Source: Bosea vaviloviae (lineage in GTDB: Bacteria; Pseudomonadota; Alphaproteobacteria; Rhizobiales; Beijerinckiaceae). Taken from it: a stretch of 64,000 nt of DNA. Of this stretch, positions 9,862-18,106 are shown piece after piece. Where the stretch lies: NCBI RefSeq assembly GCF_001741865.1, contig NZ_CP017147.1, positions 2,657,001 to 2,721,000 of the forward strand, read 5' to 3'. The notes beneath the pieces were generated by a model. The model did no database searches, was not told the DNA's origin, and saw only the letters and a list, made by a program, of their open reading frames with translations. Made by a program: the position numbers and the translations under genes. Within the stretch, counting starts at the first letter, position 1, and every line of letters begins with the position of its first letter.

Positions 9862-10284
9862 ATGTACAAATCGATTCTGGTTCCTGTCGATCTCGCCGAG
9901 GCCGACCTGGCCGATCCCGCGATCGCCGCGGCTGTCGCCTTCGCCGAAACCTCCGGCGGCACGATCAGGCTGGTCTATGTCCGCTCGCTCGTGCCGATCA
10001 CCTATATGGAATTCGTGCCGGCCGATTTCGATTCCGAGCAGCAGACCGACGCCGAGGCGAAGCTCGCCGCCATTGCCGCCGCCATCCCGTTGCCGCCTGA
10101 GCGGGTCTCGGCCAAGGTGCTGGTCGGCTCCGTCCATGGCGAGGTGCTGGCCGAGGCCGATGCCAGCGGCGCCGATCTGATCGTCATCGGCTCGCATGAG
10201 CCCGGCATATTGGCCTATGTCATCGGCTCCAACGCCTCGACCATCGTCAGGCGGGCGAAATGCTCGGTCCTGGTCGTGCGCTAG
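9862..10284 (+). CDS. Universal stress protein, UspA family
   Basis: The 140-residue protein is a single Usp domain. It opens with MYKSILVPVDLAEADLADPA and ends with a nucleotide-binding loop (GSHEPG... IGSNAS) followed by CSVLVVR. Such proteins are cytoplasmic and many bind ATP. The start is set at ATG 9862 by AGGAGG at 9851-9856. The gene stands alone and is divergent from the MFS gene. Confidence 0.9.
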   Translation: MYKSILVPVDLAEADLADPAIAAAVAFAETSGGTIRLVYVRSLVPITYMEFVPADFDSEQQTDAEAKLAAIAAAIPLPPERVSAKVLVGSVHGEVLAEADASGADLIVIGSHEPGILAYVIGSNASTIVRRAKCSVLVVR

Positions 10285-10320
10285 GGTATTTCCGCGTTTC
10301 TCCGAAACTCGGAATTACCC
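10284..10320. repeat. Imperfect hairpin starting at the usp stop codon
   Basis: The segment from GGGTATTTCCG to CGGAATTACCC folds with 17-bp arms, two mismatches and a three-base loop. It begins at the last base of the usp stop codon. The downstream sequence (to about 10395) resembles another Hyphomicrobiales interspersed repeat containing ACCGGTGCCTACTTCGCTCG. It could stop or protect the usp transcript. Confidence 0.6.
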
Positions 10321-10389
10321 TGGCTCCTTGTCTTGTCGCATTGTCGTCACGCAAACCGGTGCCTACTTCGCTCGAAAATACTCCAGGGC

Positions 10390-10992
10390 TCACGCTTGGA
10401 CGCGACCAGGCACCAGCTCGTCGGGCACCTCGCCGTGTGTCAGGTCCCGCGGCCGATTCAGCCTGATCATCGGTCCGACCTGCCAGTACGAGGCTGCCGC
10501 CAGTAGCACTCCGAGCCAGCCGGCCGCATACGCGCCCTGCTGGAAGGCGCGCGCGGTGAAATAGGCCAGCATCAGCAGGGACAGCCCGCCGACGAGGGCG
10601 AGCGCGAGCCAGAGCGCGAAGGGCTTGCCGGCGACGAAACGGGCCTTGGGGTTGGCGCGCTGGACCTCGCGTGCGAGCGCCGTGACGAAGGCGTGGTAGC
10701 CGGCGTCGTCACGCTCGACATCGGTCAGCGAGCGCCAGGAGACGTTGCCGAAGGTGATGCTCTTGCCGTCGCTGAGGCGCAGCTGCGTCCTGTAGCCCTT
10801 CGAGCTGATATTGCCGGGCGCGTAGAAGAAGCGGATCTGCTCGATTGCAGCCAGCCTGACGCGATCGACCTTGCGGGTCGTGTCGATCTCCAGCGCGTCG
10901 CCGTCGAGCCTGTAGGCGATCTCGAAGCCGATAGGCTTCGGGCGCTGGCGCCAGACCGGGGGAGGGGTGTCGTCGTCGGGTTGAGCCTGCAT
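10390..10992 (-). CDS. Membrane protein of unknown function
   Basis: I do not recognise this 200-residue protein. The first 130 residues are soluble and look like a beta-rich PH-like region (DGDALEIDTTRKVDRVRLAAI). Two hydrophobic segments follow near 133-155 and 160-178, then a short polar tail. ATG 10992 gives a sensible start. It is the only long frame on either strand here with normal codon use. No operon partner is seen, and the 3' end runs close to the interspersed repeat behind usp. Confidence 0.6.
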   Translation of the reverse strand: MQAQPDDDTPPPVWRQRPKPIGFEIAYRLDGDALEIDTTRKVDRVRLAAIEQIRFFYAPGNISSKGYRTQLRLSDGKSITFGNVSWRSLTDVERDDAGYHAFVTALAREVQRANPKARFVAGKPFALWLALALVGGLSLLMLAYFTARAFQQGAYAAGWLGVLLAAASYWQVGPMIRLNRPRDLTHGEVPDELVPGRVQA

Positions 10993-11169
10993 GGCGGCGA
11001 GCCTTAGAGCATCAGGCTTGTCGATGGAAACACTGCGTCGTCCCGGGGCTCATCGCAGAGCGTCATTCTCGGGCTTGCCCCACGACTGTCCGGTTCGCCG
11101 CGAGCGCCCGATCGAAAAGCTCCGTTCATTGAAGGCTTTCCAGCGAGCGGCGACGAATGAGACAGGCGC
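10993..11169. other. Gene-free stretch with repeat remnants
   Basis: No gene is supported here. Together with the repeat and insertion-sequence end up to 11406 it forms a 413-bp non-coding block. Pieces such as GAGCGTCATTCTCGGGCTTG near 11060-11080 resemble one arm of the family C palindromes. Confidence 0.5.
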
Positions 11170-11323
11170 GGGGAACCCTTCTCCCGTGTGGGAGAAGGGC
11201 AGGGATGAGGGCAGGCCAGACAACCAGGTCGCGCAAGCGGCTCCGCATCGCCGCCTGCGCTTTCAGGATGAAGCCGGCGCTGCGGCTCTGCCTCTCCCCA
11301 ACAATCAGCGGCAGGCCCTCATC

Positions 11324-12587
11324 TGTCCTGCCTGGATAGATTGGTGACAGACGAGCCCGGATAGAAGGGTGACAGTTTTTCCCTGGATAGTTGGGAGGGC
11401 TGGACCATGCCGTGGCGAGAGAGCTGTGCCATGGACGAACGGGTGCGTTTCATAGCCGACTGGCTGGCGGGCGACGTGTCGATGACCGAGCTTTGCGAGG
11501 TTTACGGGATCAGTCGCAAAGCTGGGTACAAGTGGCGGGCGCGCTATGAGGCTGAGGGCGCGTCGGGGCTTGCGAACCGGTCATCGGCGCCGCTTGCGCA
11601 CGGGCTGGCGACGCCTGCGCCGTTGGTGGAGAAGATCCTGGACCTGCGACGGGCGCGGCCGAGCTGGGGTCCGCGCAAGATCGTGGCTAAGCTTGAGCAG
11701 CTGCATCCGGACTTGTCCTGGCCATCGCATTCGACGGCGCACGAGATCCTCAAGCGCCAGGGCCTGATATCGGGCCGCCGCCTCCGACGCCGTCCCCCGC
11801 CCCGGCTGGGCGCGCTGACCACACCCGAGCGGCCGAACCACGTCTGGGCTGTGGACCACAAGGGTTGGGTCACCCTGGGCGACGGCGAGCGCTGCGAGCC
11901 GCTGACCCTGGCCGACAGCTACAGCCGCTTCGTCCTGGCGGTCTCGGCGGGCGACGGCGTCCACACCGCCCAGGCCAAGCCGGTCATGCAACGCGCCTTC
12001 CAGGTCTATGGCCTGCCCGAGGTCATCCGTTCCGACAACGGCCCGCCCTTCGCCTCCACCAGCGCCTCCGGGCTCAGCGCCCTGTCGGCCTGGTGGATCA
12101 AGCTGGGCATCCAGCCCGAGCGCACCCGGCCCGGTTCTCCTCAGGAAAATGGCCGCCTCGAACGCTTCCATCTCACCCTGCTGGAAGCCATGCGGCCCGC
12201 TTCACTCAACCGCGCCGCCCAGGCTCAGCGCCTGGAAGCCTTCCGACGCGACTACAACCACGAACGGCCCCATCAGGCCCTTGGCCAGAAGCCCCCCGCC
12301 AGCTTCTACAATCCTTCGCCCCGGTCCATGCCCGACAAACTTCCCCAACCCGACTACCCGTCCGATCGAACCATCCGCAGGGTGCGTAGCAACGGCGAGA
12401 TCAAGATCGAGGGCCGCCTCGTACAGATCTGCTCCGCCCTCAAAGGTGAGCCCGTAGCCCTCGAAGCGACAGAGCACGGCTGGTGCGTCTGGTTCTACAA
12501 ACAACCCATCGGCCTCATCGACCACCAAGGCCAGAAACTGTCACCAATCTACCCAGGCTAAATTGTAACCAACCTATCCGCTGGACA
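11324..12587 (+). mobile_element. IS481-family insertion sequence, complete, 1,264 bp
   Basis: The element begins TGTCC at 11324 and ends GGACA at 12587. The 3-bp sequence ATC occurs on both sides (11321-11323 and 12588-12590) as a target duplication. Both ends carry CCTGGRTAGATTGGTGACAG in inverted orientation, with one mismatch. The left end has two further related copies (near 11358-11380 and 11382-11398) and the right end one (near 12571-12587), probably transposase binding sites. It encodes one uninterrupted transposase. Confidence 0.88.
11407..12561 (+). CDS. IS481-family transposase
   Basis: The 384-residue protein has an N-terminal helix-turn-helix (about residues 10-45, TELCEVYGISRKAGYKW) and an rve-type integrase core. 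The catalytic acidic residues are probably D150 (VWAVDHKG), D210 (RSDNGPPF) and E247 (SPQENGRLERFH). It opens MPWRE, as many family members do, and GGGAGGG lies nine bases before ATG 11407. The frame is intact, so the element may still be active. Confidence 0.95.
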   Translation: MPWRESCAMDERVRFIADWLAGDVSMTELCEVYGISRKAGYKWRARYEAEGASGLANRSSAPLAHGLATPAPLVEKILDLRRARPSWGPRKIVAKLEQLHPDLSWPSHSTAHEILKRQGLISGRRLRRRPPPRLGALTTPERPNHVWAVDHKGWVTLGDGERCEPLTLADSYSRFVLAVSAGDGVHTAQAKPVMQRAFQVYGLPEVIRSDNGPPFASTSASGLSALSAWWIKLGIQPERTRPGSPQENGRLERFHLTLLEAMRPASLNRAAQAQRLEAFRRDYNHERPHQALGQKPPASFYNPSPRSMPDKLPQPDYPSDRTIRRVRSNGEIKIEGRLVQICSALKGEPVALEATEHGWCVWFYKQPIGLIDHQGQKLSPIYPG

Positions 12588-12832
12588 ATCCCTGCCCTTC
12601 TCCCATCCGGGAGAAGGGTTCCCCGCGCCCTTGATCCGGCACTTCGCTTCATCCCGCCCGCGAGAGGAGAGCCGTGCATGATCCGCTCAGAGGCCAAAAC
12701 CCCAACCGGGCAGCAGTGGGTCAAGCCCGACCATGACGCGCTTCGGATCCCGGGTCTGCGCCTCGCGACGCCGAGAATGACGGCTGGTTCCAAGGCAACG
12801 CGTCAAGCTGCAGAGGCCGGAGCCGGCGCTTG
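12588..12832. other. Intergenic stretch with the end of a family A repeat
   Basis: The first 37 bases are the right end of the split family A element. The rest holds no convincing gene; GCGACGCCGAGAATGACGG near 12767-12785 resembles a family C arm. Confidence 0.5.
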
Positions 12833-14008
12833 CTATCGCGCCAGCACCTTCATCGCCCCGTCCAGCCCGTCCAGTGTCAGCGGGAACATGCGGCCGGCCA
12901 TCAGCCCGCCGATCTGGCGGATCGACTGGGTGTAGCTCCAGAGATGCGGCTGCACCGGGTTGAGCCAGACCGATTTCTGGAACCGTCCGGTCAATCGTTC
13001 CAGCCAGACCTGGCCCGCCTCCTCGTTCCAGTGCTCGACCGAGCCGCCCGGCATCGCGATCTCATAGGGGCTCATCGAGGCGTCGCCGACGAAGACGACG
13101 CGGTAATCGGCCGGATAGGTCCGCAGGATGTCCCAGGTCGGGATGACCTGGTCGTGCCGGCGGCGGTTCTCGCGCCAGACCCGCTCATAGGGGCAGTTGT
13201 GGAAGTAGAAATGCTCGAAATGCTTGAATTCGGCGCGGGCTGCGGAAAACAGCTCCTCGGCCAGTTCGACATGCCAGTCCATCGAGCCGCCGACATCGAG
13301 GAAGAGCAGCACCTTCACGGCGTTGCGCCGCTCGGGCCGCAATTTCACGTCGAGATAGCCGTGCCGCGCGGTCTCGGAGATCGTCGAGTCGAGGTCGAGC
13401 TCCTCGGCCGCGCCGGTGCGGGCGAATTTGCGCAGGCGGCGCAGAGCGATGCGCAGGTTGCGCACGCCGAGCTCGCGCGTGTCGTCGAAATCCTTGAATT
13501 CGCGCTTGTCCCAGACCTTCACCGCGCGGAAATTGCGGTTCTCGTCCTGGCCGATGCGGACGCCTTCGGGGTTGTAGCCATAAGCGCCATAGGGCGAGGT
13601 GCCGGCCGTGCCGATCCATTTCGAGCCGCCCTGATGGCGGCCCTTCTGCTCCTCGAGCCGCTGCTTCAGCGTCTCCCAGAGCTTCTCCCAGCCGAGCGCC
13701 TCGATCTCAGCCTTTTCCGCGTCGGTGAGGTATTTCTCGGCGAGCTTGCGCAGCCACTCCTCGGGGATGCCGGCCTGCTCGATGGCTTGGCCAAGCGTCT
13801 CCATGCCCTTGAAGACCTGGGCGAAGACCTGATCGAAACGGTCGAGATGGCGCTCGTCCTTCACCAGGCAGGTCCGGGCGAGATAGTAGAACTCCTCGAC
13901 GCGGTGCTCGGCGAGGTCGGCCTCGACGCCTTCCAGCAGCGCCAGATACTCCCGCAGCGTGACGGGAACCTTGGCGGCGCGCAGATCTGTGAACAGACGA
14001 AGGAACAT
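12833..14008 (-). CDS. VWA-domain protein, CoxE-like (COG3825 type)
   Basis: The 391-residue protein begins MFLRLFTDLRAAKVPVTLREY and has a C-terminal von Willebrand A domain whose metal-binding motif reads FLDVGGSMDWH (DxGxS). Such proteins usually work beside a MoxR AAA+ ATPase as a chaperone pair for metal-cofactor or complex assembly. No MoxR gene lies next to it; the only one in the window is 32 kb away with its own VWA partner. It is flanked by repeats on both sides. Confidence 0.85.
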   Translation of the reverse strand: MFLRLFTDLRAAKVPVTLREYLALLEGVEADLAEHRVEEFYYLARTCLVKDERHLDRFDQVFAQVFKGMETLGQAIEQAGIPEEWLRKLAEKYLTDAEKAEIEALGWEKLWETLKQRLEEQKGRHQGGSKWIGTAGTSPYGAYGYNPEGVRIGQDENRNFRAVKVWDKREFKDFDDTRELGVRNLRIALRRLRKFARTGAAEELDLDSTISETARHGYLDVKLRPERRNAVKVLLFLDVGGSMDWHVELAEELFSAARAEFKHFEHFYFHNCPYERVWRENRRRHDQVIPTWDILRTYPADYRVVFVGDASMSPYEIAMPGGSVEHWNEEAGQVWLERLTGRFQKSVWLNPVQPHLWSYTQSIRQIGGLMAGRMFPLTLDGLDGAMKVLAR

Positions 14009-14091
14009 CAGGCTAATGTGTGGGGCCTGAGCCTGCGGTCAAGCCGCTCTTGCGCACATCCTGCTGTGGTCGAAAAGTTGGAGCAGGATCA

Positions 14092-14122
14092 ATGCGAAAA
14101 ACCGGTTCCCACTTTTTCGCAT
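14092..14122. repeat. Family E short palindrome
   Basis: ATGCGAAAAA (14092-14101) and TTTTTCGCAT (14113-14122) are perfect 10-bp arms around CCGGTTCCCAC. The same core recurs near 14230, 52209 and 59765. Confidence 0.85.
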
Positions 14123-14159
14123 CCAGCTCTCGCCTGGCGGCTAGCACCGTTCTCTCCGC

Positions 14160-14204
14160 CGTCATCCCGGGCCCAGGCGGCTGCGCCGCTTGTCCGGGAT
14201 GACG
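14160..14204. repeat. Short family C palindrome
   Basis: CGTCATCCCGG and CCGGGATGACG form the arms around a CGG-rich centre. It lies in the 324-bp gene-free gap between the VWA and HU genes, which consists almost wholly of repeats. Confidence 0.7.
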
Positions 14205-14218
14205 GGGAGGGGAACGAT

Positions 14219-14330
14219 CAGAGCATTGCGCGAAAAACTGGCTACCGGTTTTTCGCAAGAGCAATGCGCTCAACTATTAGGATCGATCAGGTCGCATTCG
14301 GACGGAACCGTCCGAATGCGACCTGATTGA
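14219..14330. repeat. Composite repeat: family E followed by family F
   Basis: An outer pair (GAGCATTGC / GCAATGC) encloses a GCGAAAAAC...TTTTTCGC palindrome. Fifteen bases later comes the F palindrome at 14286-14327, with 20-bp arms (ATCAGGTCGCATTCGGACGG and its complement) around AA. The reverse complement matches 59695-59805 over the whole length. Because F ends just past the HU stop it may also act as the HU terminator. Confidence 0.85.
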
Positions 14331-14332
14331 GA

Positions 14333-14605
14333 TCACGCGACGGCGTCAGCGAGATCCTTGGTCACCTTGAACTTGACGACCGTCTTGGCCGGAACCTTGA
14401 TCATCGCACCGGTCGAGGGATTGCGGGCCTCGCGGGCCTCGCGCTTGGCGGCCGACAGCTTGCCGACGCCGCCCAGCGTGACATCGCCGCCGGACTTCAG
14501 GGTCTTGGCGACGACCGCGCCCAGCGAGGCCAGGACGGCCGAGACGTCGGTCTTGGTCTTGCCGGTCTCATCGGCGATGGCGGCGATCAGTTCATTCTTG
14601 GTCAT
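14333..14605 (-). CDS. HU-family DNA-binding protein
   Basis: This 90-residue protein is a full-length HU/IHF fold. It begins MTKNELIAAIADETGKTK and has the DNA-binding arm with RNPSTGAMIKVPAK around residues 60-75. It bends and compacts DNA in the nucleoid as a dimer. AGGAGG lies 6-7 bases before ATG 14605. The 290-bp gap up to the monooxygenase gene holds no other gene. Confidence 0.95.
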   Translation of the reverse strand: MTKNELIAAIADETGKTKTDVSAVLASLGAVVAKTLKSGGDVTLGGVGKLSAAKREAREARNPSTGAMIKVPAKTVVKFKVTKDLADAVA

Positions 14606-14854
14606 GAATTCCTCCTTGAGAAGGGGGTTGTACAGCGTCGCGCAAGGCCGAGCGTTCGTACGGGGTTGCTCCCACGGAATCGATGCTCCCGCAATCTGCG
14701 GCGCGCGAAGGCGCCAGTTGACACAGCTGCAATCGAAAGACGACAGCCGCGGCGGTAGATACGCACAGAAATCCGCTTCGTTCCGCTCTTCGCGCGGCTA
14801 ATCTTGTACGATTCCGACGCTGCCGCGGTGCGATTGACAAATCGGGGTTAGATA

Positions 14855-14870
14855 TTTCAAGCTTAAAATA
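14855..14870. promoter_or_regulatory. Operator-like dyad shared with the liv-type operon
   Basis: TTTCAAGCTTAAAATA lies 26 bases before the monooxygenase start. TTTnAAGCTTnAAA is a dyad, and the same 16 bases occur at 23253-23268 upstream of the liv-type operon. A TTGACA hexamer is at 14834-14839. Size and symmetry suit a MarR- or GntR-type regulator, which is inference. Confidence 0.55.
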
Positions 14871-14895
14871 ATTAGACAGCCAGGGGCGGGCAGGC

Positions 14896-16140
14896 ATGAA
14901 GGTCATCATCGTCGGGGGCGGGATCGGCGGTTTGACGCTGGCGCTCATGCTGCATGCGCGCGGCTTCACGCCGACCGTCTACGAGCAATCCGGGGAGATC
15001 CGCGAGGTCGGCGTCGGCATCAACACATTGCCGCACGCCATTCGCGAGCTCGCCGAGCTTGGGCTGCTGCCGGCCCTCGACGCGGTGGCCATCCGCACGC
15101 GGGAACTCGTCTACATGAACCGCTTCGGCCAGACCGTCTGGCGCGAATTGCGCGGCCTGCATGCCGGCGCACCGGTGCCGCAATTCTCGATCCATCGCGG
15201 CCGCCTGCAGGGCGTGATCCGCGAGGCGGTGGTGGCGCGGTTGGGCCCGGACGCGCTGCGCACCGGCCGCCGCCTGCAGGGCTTTTCGCAGGATGAAGGC
15301 GGCGTCACCGCCCATTTCGCCGATTCCCGGCGCGGCGAGGGCGGCGAGACGGCCCGTGCCGATATCCTGATCGCCGCCGACGGCATCCATTCGACCGTGC
15401 GCGGCCATTATTTTCCCGATCAAGGGCCGCCGCGCTGGAATGGCGTGCAGATGTGGCGCGGCGCCTGCGAATGGCCGTCCTTTCTCGATGGCGAGAGCAT
15501 GATCATCGCCGGCGGCATGGCGGGCAAGCTGGTGCTCTACCCGATTGCATCAGGCGCGACGCCGCAGACGCGCCTGACCAACTGGGTCGTCAACATCCGC
15601 ACCGGCGACCCGGCCAAGCCGCCGCCGAAGGAGGCCTGGTCCAAGCCCGGCCGGCTCGAGGACGTGCTGCCCTTCGCGCGCCGCTTCAGCGTGCCCGGCG
15701 TCGACATCATGGCGCTGATCCAGGCCTCGCCCGGCTTCTGGGACTATCCGATGTGCGATCGCGACCCGCTGCCGCGCTGGACCCATGGCCGCGTCACGCT
15801 GCTCGGCGACGCCGCCCATCCGATGTATCCGGTCGGCTCGAACGGCGCTTCGCAGGCGATCCTCGATGCGCGCTGCCTCGCCGATCTGCTGGTCCGTGCC
15901 GAGCATCCGCGCCATGCGCTCGCGGCTTATGAGGCGGTCCGCCTGCCCGCAACCGCCGAGATCGTGGCGATGAACCGGGTCGGCGGTCCCGAGCGCGTCA
16001 TCGATGCCGTCGAGGCTCTGGCGCCCAATGGTTTCGACGATGTCGAGCGCGTGCTGAGCTACGCCAAGCGCGAGGCGATCGTGAAATCCTATGCCGGAAA
16101 GGCCGGCTTCGCTGCCGAACAGCTGCTGAAGCGCGTCTGA
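14896..16140 (+). CDS. FAD-dependent monooxygenase, PhzS-like
   Basis: The 414-residue protein is a group A flavin monooxygenase. It has the dinucleotide fold GGGIGGLTLAL (residues 7-17), a DG-type segment (AADGIHSTVRG) and the second FAD motif GDAAHP at 304-309. The stretch FGQTVWRELRGL followed by QFSIHRGRLQ resembles PhzS, which hydroxylates methylphenazine carboxylate, and many unassigned flavin-dependent oxidoreductases. The substrate is probably aromatic or heteroaromatic. The shared upstream dyad links it to the liv-type transporter. Confidence 0.85.
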   Translation: MKVIIVGGGIGGLTLALMLHARGFTPTVYEQSGEIREVGVGINTLPHAIRELAELGLLPALDAVAIRTRELVYMNRFGQTVWRELRGLHAGAPVPQFSIHRGRLQGVIREAVVARLGPDALRTGRRLQGFSQDEGGVTAHFADSRRGEGGETARADILIAADGIHSTVRGHYFPDQGPPRWNGVQMWRGACEWPSFLDGESMIIAGGMAGKLVLYPIASGATPQTRLTNWVVNIRTGDPAKPPPKEAWSKPGRLEDVLPFARRFSVPGVDIMALIQASPGFWDYPMCDRDPLPRWTHGRVTLLGDAAHPMYPVGSNGASQAILDARCLADLLVRAEHPRHALAAYEAVRLPATAEIVAMNRVGGPERVIDAVEALAPNGFDDVERVLSYAKREAIVKSYAGKAGFAAEQLLKRV

Positions 16141-16458
16141 TCAGCCGAGCTGACGCCGCTTTCGCATGGCGTCGAGCGAAATCGGCGCGACCGGCTGGCA
16201 TTGCTCCGGCGTCAGGAAGGCGACGCCGACATCGTCTCCGCGACGCCAGCATTGCCGGACGCGGACGCTCTCGCTCCCGCTGGCGATGTCGATCTCGAAT
16301 GTCTTCGGCAGTGCGATCCAGTCGCTCATACGGACCAGCGCGCCGCTGTCCGACCAGTTGCGCAGGGTGCAGTCGAGCACCGACTGACGGCCGTTGAAGA
16401 CGACGCTCGCGCCCCGATAGACCCGGCTGCGCGGCGTTTGACGACGTTCGATCCTCAT
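16141..16458 (-). CDS. PilZ-domain protein
   Basis: This 105-residue protein is a bare PilZ domain. RRQTPRSRVYRGA (residues 4-16) supplies the RxxxR-like part and DCTLRNWSDSGAL the (D/N)xSxxG-like part of the cyclic-di-GMP site, with WSDSG as the second element. The start is set at ATG 16458; the open frame continues 93 bases upstream, but that region shows no domain. It follows a second PilZ gene on the same strand. Confidence 0.8.
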   Translation of the reverse strand: MRIERRQTPRSRVYRGASVVFNGRQSVLDCTLRNWSDSGALVRMSDWIALPKTFEIDIASGSESVRVRQCWRRGDDVGVAFLTPEQCQPVAPISLDAMRKRRQLG

Positions 16459-16504
16459 GGCGCGGTTCCCTTCCCGGACGAACCCGGACGTCACCTGACT
16501 CGAT

Positions 16505-16870
16505 TCAGCCGGCTTCGGTGAGCTGGCGGATGCGGCTCTTGAGGCGGGCATTGTCCTGCTCGCAGCTCTTCAGCCGGCGCGCCGTGTCGAGCGGCACCAC
16601 GCCCTGGCTCTCGGGCTGCGCCTCGAAGGCGATGCCGACGCGCTCGCCGTCGCGCCAGCGCACCCGGGCGTTGTAGGAGCGTTGACGCTGGGCGATGTCG
16701 AGATCGAAGGCGCTGGGCAGCGCCACGGCGTCGGAAAGCAGGAGCAGCGCGCCCTCGTCGGACAGGTTGCGGACGAGGCAATCCAGCGTCGAGCGCCGCT
16801 GGTTGAAGCAGACCGTGCCGCCCAGCAGGGTGCGCAGGCGTGGGTTCTTCCGGCGTTCCGTGGTCGTCAT
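16505..16870 (-). CDS. PilZ-domain protein with short coiled-coil tail
   Basis: The 121-residue protein resembles its downstream neighbour: RRKNPRLRTLLGG, then DCLVRNLSDEGALLLLSD, the two halves of a PilZ cyclic-di-GMP site. The last 30 residues (RLKSCEQDNARLKSRIRQL) look like a short coiled coil that could pair it with a partner. ATG 16870 (MTTTERR) is preferred over an upstream in-frame ATG at 16948. The two genes, 46 bp apart, look like an old tandem duplication. Confidence 0.8.
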   Translation of the reverse strand: MTTTERRKNPRLRTLLGGTVCFNQRRSTLDCLVRNLSDEGALLLLSDAVALPSAFDLDIAQRQRSYNARVRWRDGERVGIAFEAQPESQGVVPLDTARRLKSCEQDNARLKSRIRQLTEAG

Positions 16871-17234
16871 CGCAGGCCCTGATCCAGTGGCGTCGTCGTT
16901 GCGTACTGCAACCTGAACGCGATTATGGCGGAAGCCGCGGCGGGGCACAGCTTTAAGCTTTACTTAACCTTAACGGAGCGCCTTTCGGACATCTCCGGAT
17001 CGCCGTGGAGCTTCGAGCTCGGGTTCTGGCGATGCCCAGTCATCATGACGTAGCTTCCGGCGGGACGAAGCAGAGTTTCGTCGGGTTGGCGGTCGCGATG
17101 ATGACGCAGAGTTGGCTCCGGTGCGTGCCGAACTTCGCCTCGAGATTACCCCGCGACGACAATTCATTACTGTCGAAAGGCCCTTCATGTCGTGTTACGT
17201 CACCTGTCGCGGCAGTTCGATTTGGAGACGGACA

Positions 17235-17597
17235 ATGAAGATTTGGCTGGTGATCGGCGCGCTTCTTGGCGGCGCCGCTACAGCGCAGGCACAGAGCCCC
17301 GGTGATTGGGTGCTCGCACGCTTCAAGAACGGCAACTACTGGTTTCCCGGCGTGCTCCAGAGCGTTTCAGGCGATCGTCTCACGATTCAATATGACGATG
17401 GTGATCGCGAAACGCTCCCGCTCAGCAGCGTGCGCCCTTACAACTGGACCATCGGCAGCCGCGTCGAGTGCAACTTCAAGGGCGGCGGCAAGTGGTTCCC
17501 GGGCAAGATCACCTCGCTGGGCGGGACCGCGCTCGCGATCGACTATGACGATGGCGACAAAGAACGCACGAAGACGGGGCTTTGCCGCTCACGCTGA
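17235..17597 (+). CDS. Secreted protein with two Tudor-like repeats
   Basis: The 120-residue protein has a signal peptide (MKIWLVIGALLGGAATAQAQ) and then two similar 40-residue units, GDWVLARFKNGNYWFPGVLQ... YDDGDRETLP and GSRVECNFKGGGKWFPGKIT... YDDGDKERTK. The W(F)PG and YDDGD pattern is that of Tudor/agenet SH3-like barrels (as in DUF4537), which bind modified peptides in eukaryotes. Export to the periplasm makes its ligand unknown. GGAG lies seven bases before ATG 17235. The gene converges with the cupin gene. Confidence 0.75.
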   Translation: MKIWLVIGALLGGAATAQAQSPGDWVLARFKNGNYWFPGVLQSVSGDRLTIQYDDGDRETLPLSSVRPYNWTIGSRVECNFKGGGKWFPGKITSLGGTALAIDYDDGDKERTKTGLCRSR

Positions 17598-17618
17598 TGA
17601 GCGTCTGCCTGGCGCCGC

Positions 17619-18077
17619 TCAAGCGCCTTCGGGCGGCGGCGGCAGGAAGTCGATCTCGTATTTCGCCGATAATGCCACGACTTCGGCCGGGTTCTGCTGC
17701 GGCATCGAATGGATCGCCCAGAACAGGTCGTAGAGTCGTCCGGTCGGCGCGACCCAGAACAGGCATTTCACCGTGGCCTCGCTCTTGTTGAAGAGCCCGT
17801 GCGGGACGTTGCGCGGCAGGCGGACCAGGTCGCCGGCGGTGGCGACGCTCTCCTGCCCGTCGAGCACGAGGTCGAGCCGGCCTTCGAGCAGATAGATGAA
17901 CTCGTCCTGAGTCGGATGGATATGGGGCGGCACGAAGGTGCCGGGCGGGAAGGTGGCATGCCAGGAGAACGAATCCTCGCTCAGCGTCTTGGGCACATAG
18001 GTCTGGCCCAGGATGTTCCACGAGATGGCATCGATGCCCTCATTGGCCTTGGTCACGCCGGCGGTCAGCGGTTTCAT
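17619..18077 (-). CDS. Cupin-domain protein
   Basis: The 152-residue protein is a single cupin barrel. Motif 1 is HIHPTQDEFIYLLEGRLD, which gives two His and one Glu metal ligand, and motif 2 is PRNVPHGLFN. It may be a small dioxygenase, isomerase or ligand-binding protein. It is the last gene of the leftward liv-type cluster, 128 bp after livF with a family B repeat between them, so co-transcription is likely but not certain. Confidence 0.85.
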   Translation of the reverse strand: MKPLTAGVTKANEGIDAISWNILGQTYVPKTLSEDSFSWHATFPPGTFVPPHIHPTQDEFIYLLEGRLDLVLDGQESVATAGDLVRLPRNVPHGLFNKSEATVKCLFWVAPTGRLYDLFWAIHSMPQQNPAEVVALSAKYEIDFLPPPPEGA

Positions 18078-18106
18078 CGGGTGGTTCTCCTTTCAGGAAA
18101 CGACAC

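Larger units (their letters stand above)
11170..12624. repeat. Family A palindromic element split by the IS481-family insertion
   Basis: The left end GGGGAACCCTTCTCCC (11170-) and the right end GGGAGAAGGGTTCCCC (-12624) are inverted copies, each followed inward by GGGCAGGGATGAGGGC or its complement. Removing 11324-12590 joins CCCTCATC to CCTGCCC and rebuilds an element of about 188 bp, close in form to the intact family A copies at 21766 and 38979. Confidence 0.85.

Noticed and set aside
8486..10180. 564-codon plus-strand frame across the MFS gene
   Set aside because: It is antisense to a clear membrane protein and overlaps the universal stress protein in another frame; its composition is mostly charged filler.
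14020..14326. Small open frames across the E and F repeats (peptides like RKTGSHFFASS)
   Set aside because: These are repeat-encoded strings that recur wherever family E occurs, with no gene context apart from the SulP start.
16949..17234. 77-codon frame before the Tudor-like gene
   Set aside because: It has no ribosome site or family feature and it overlaps the start of the supported gene.
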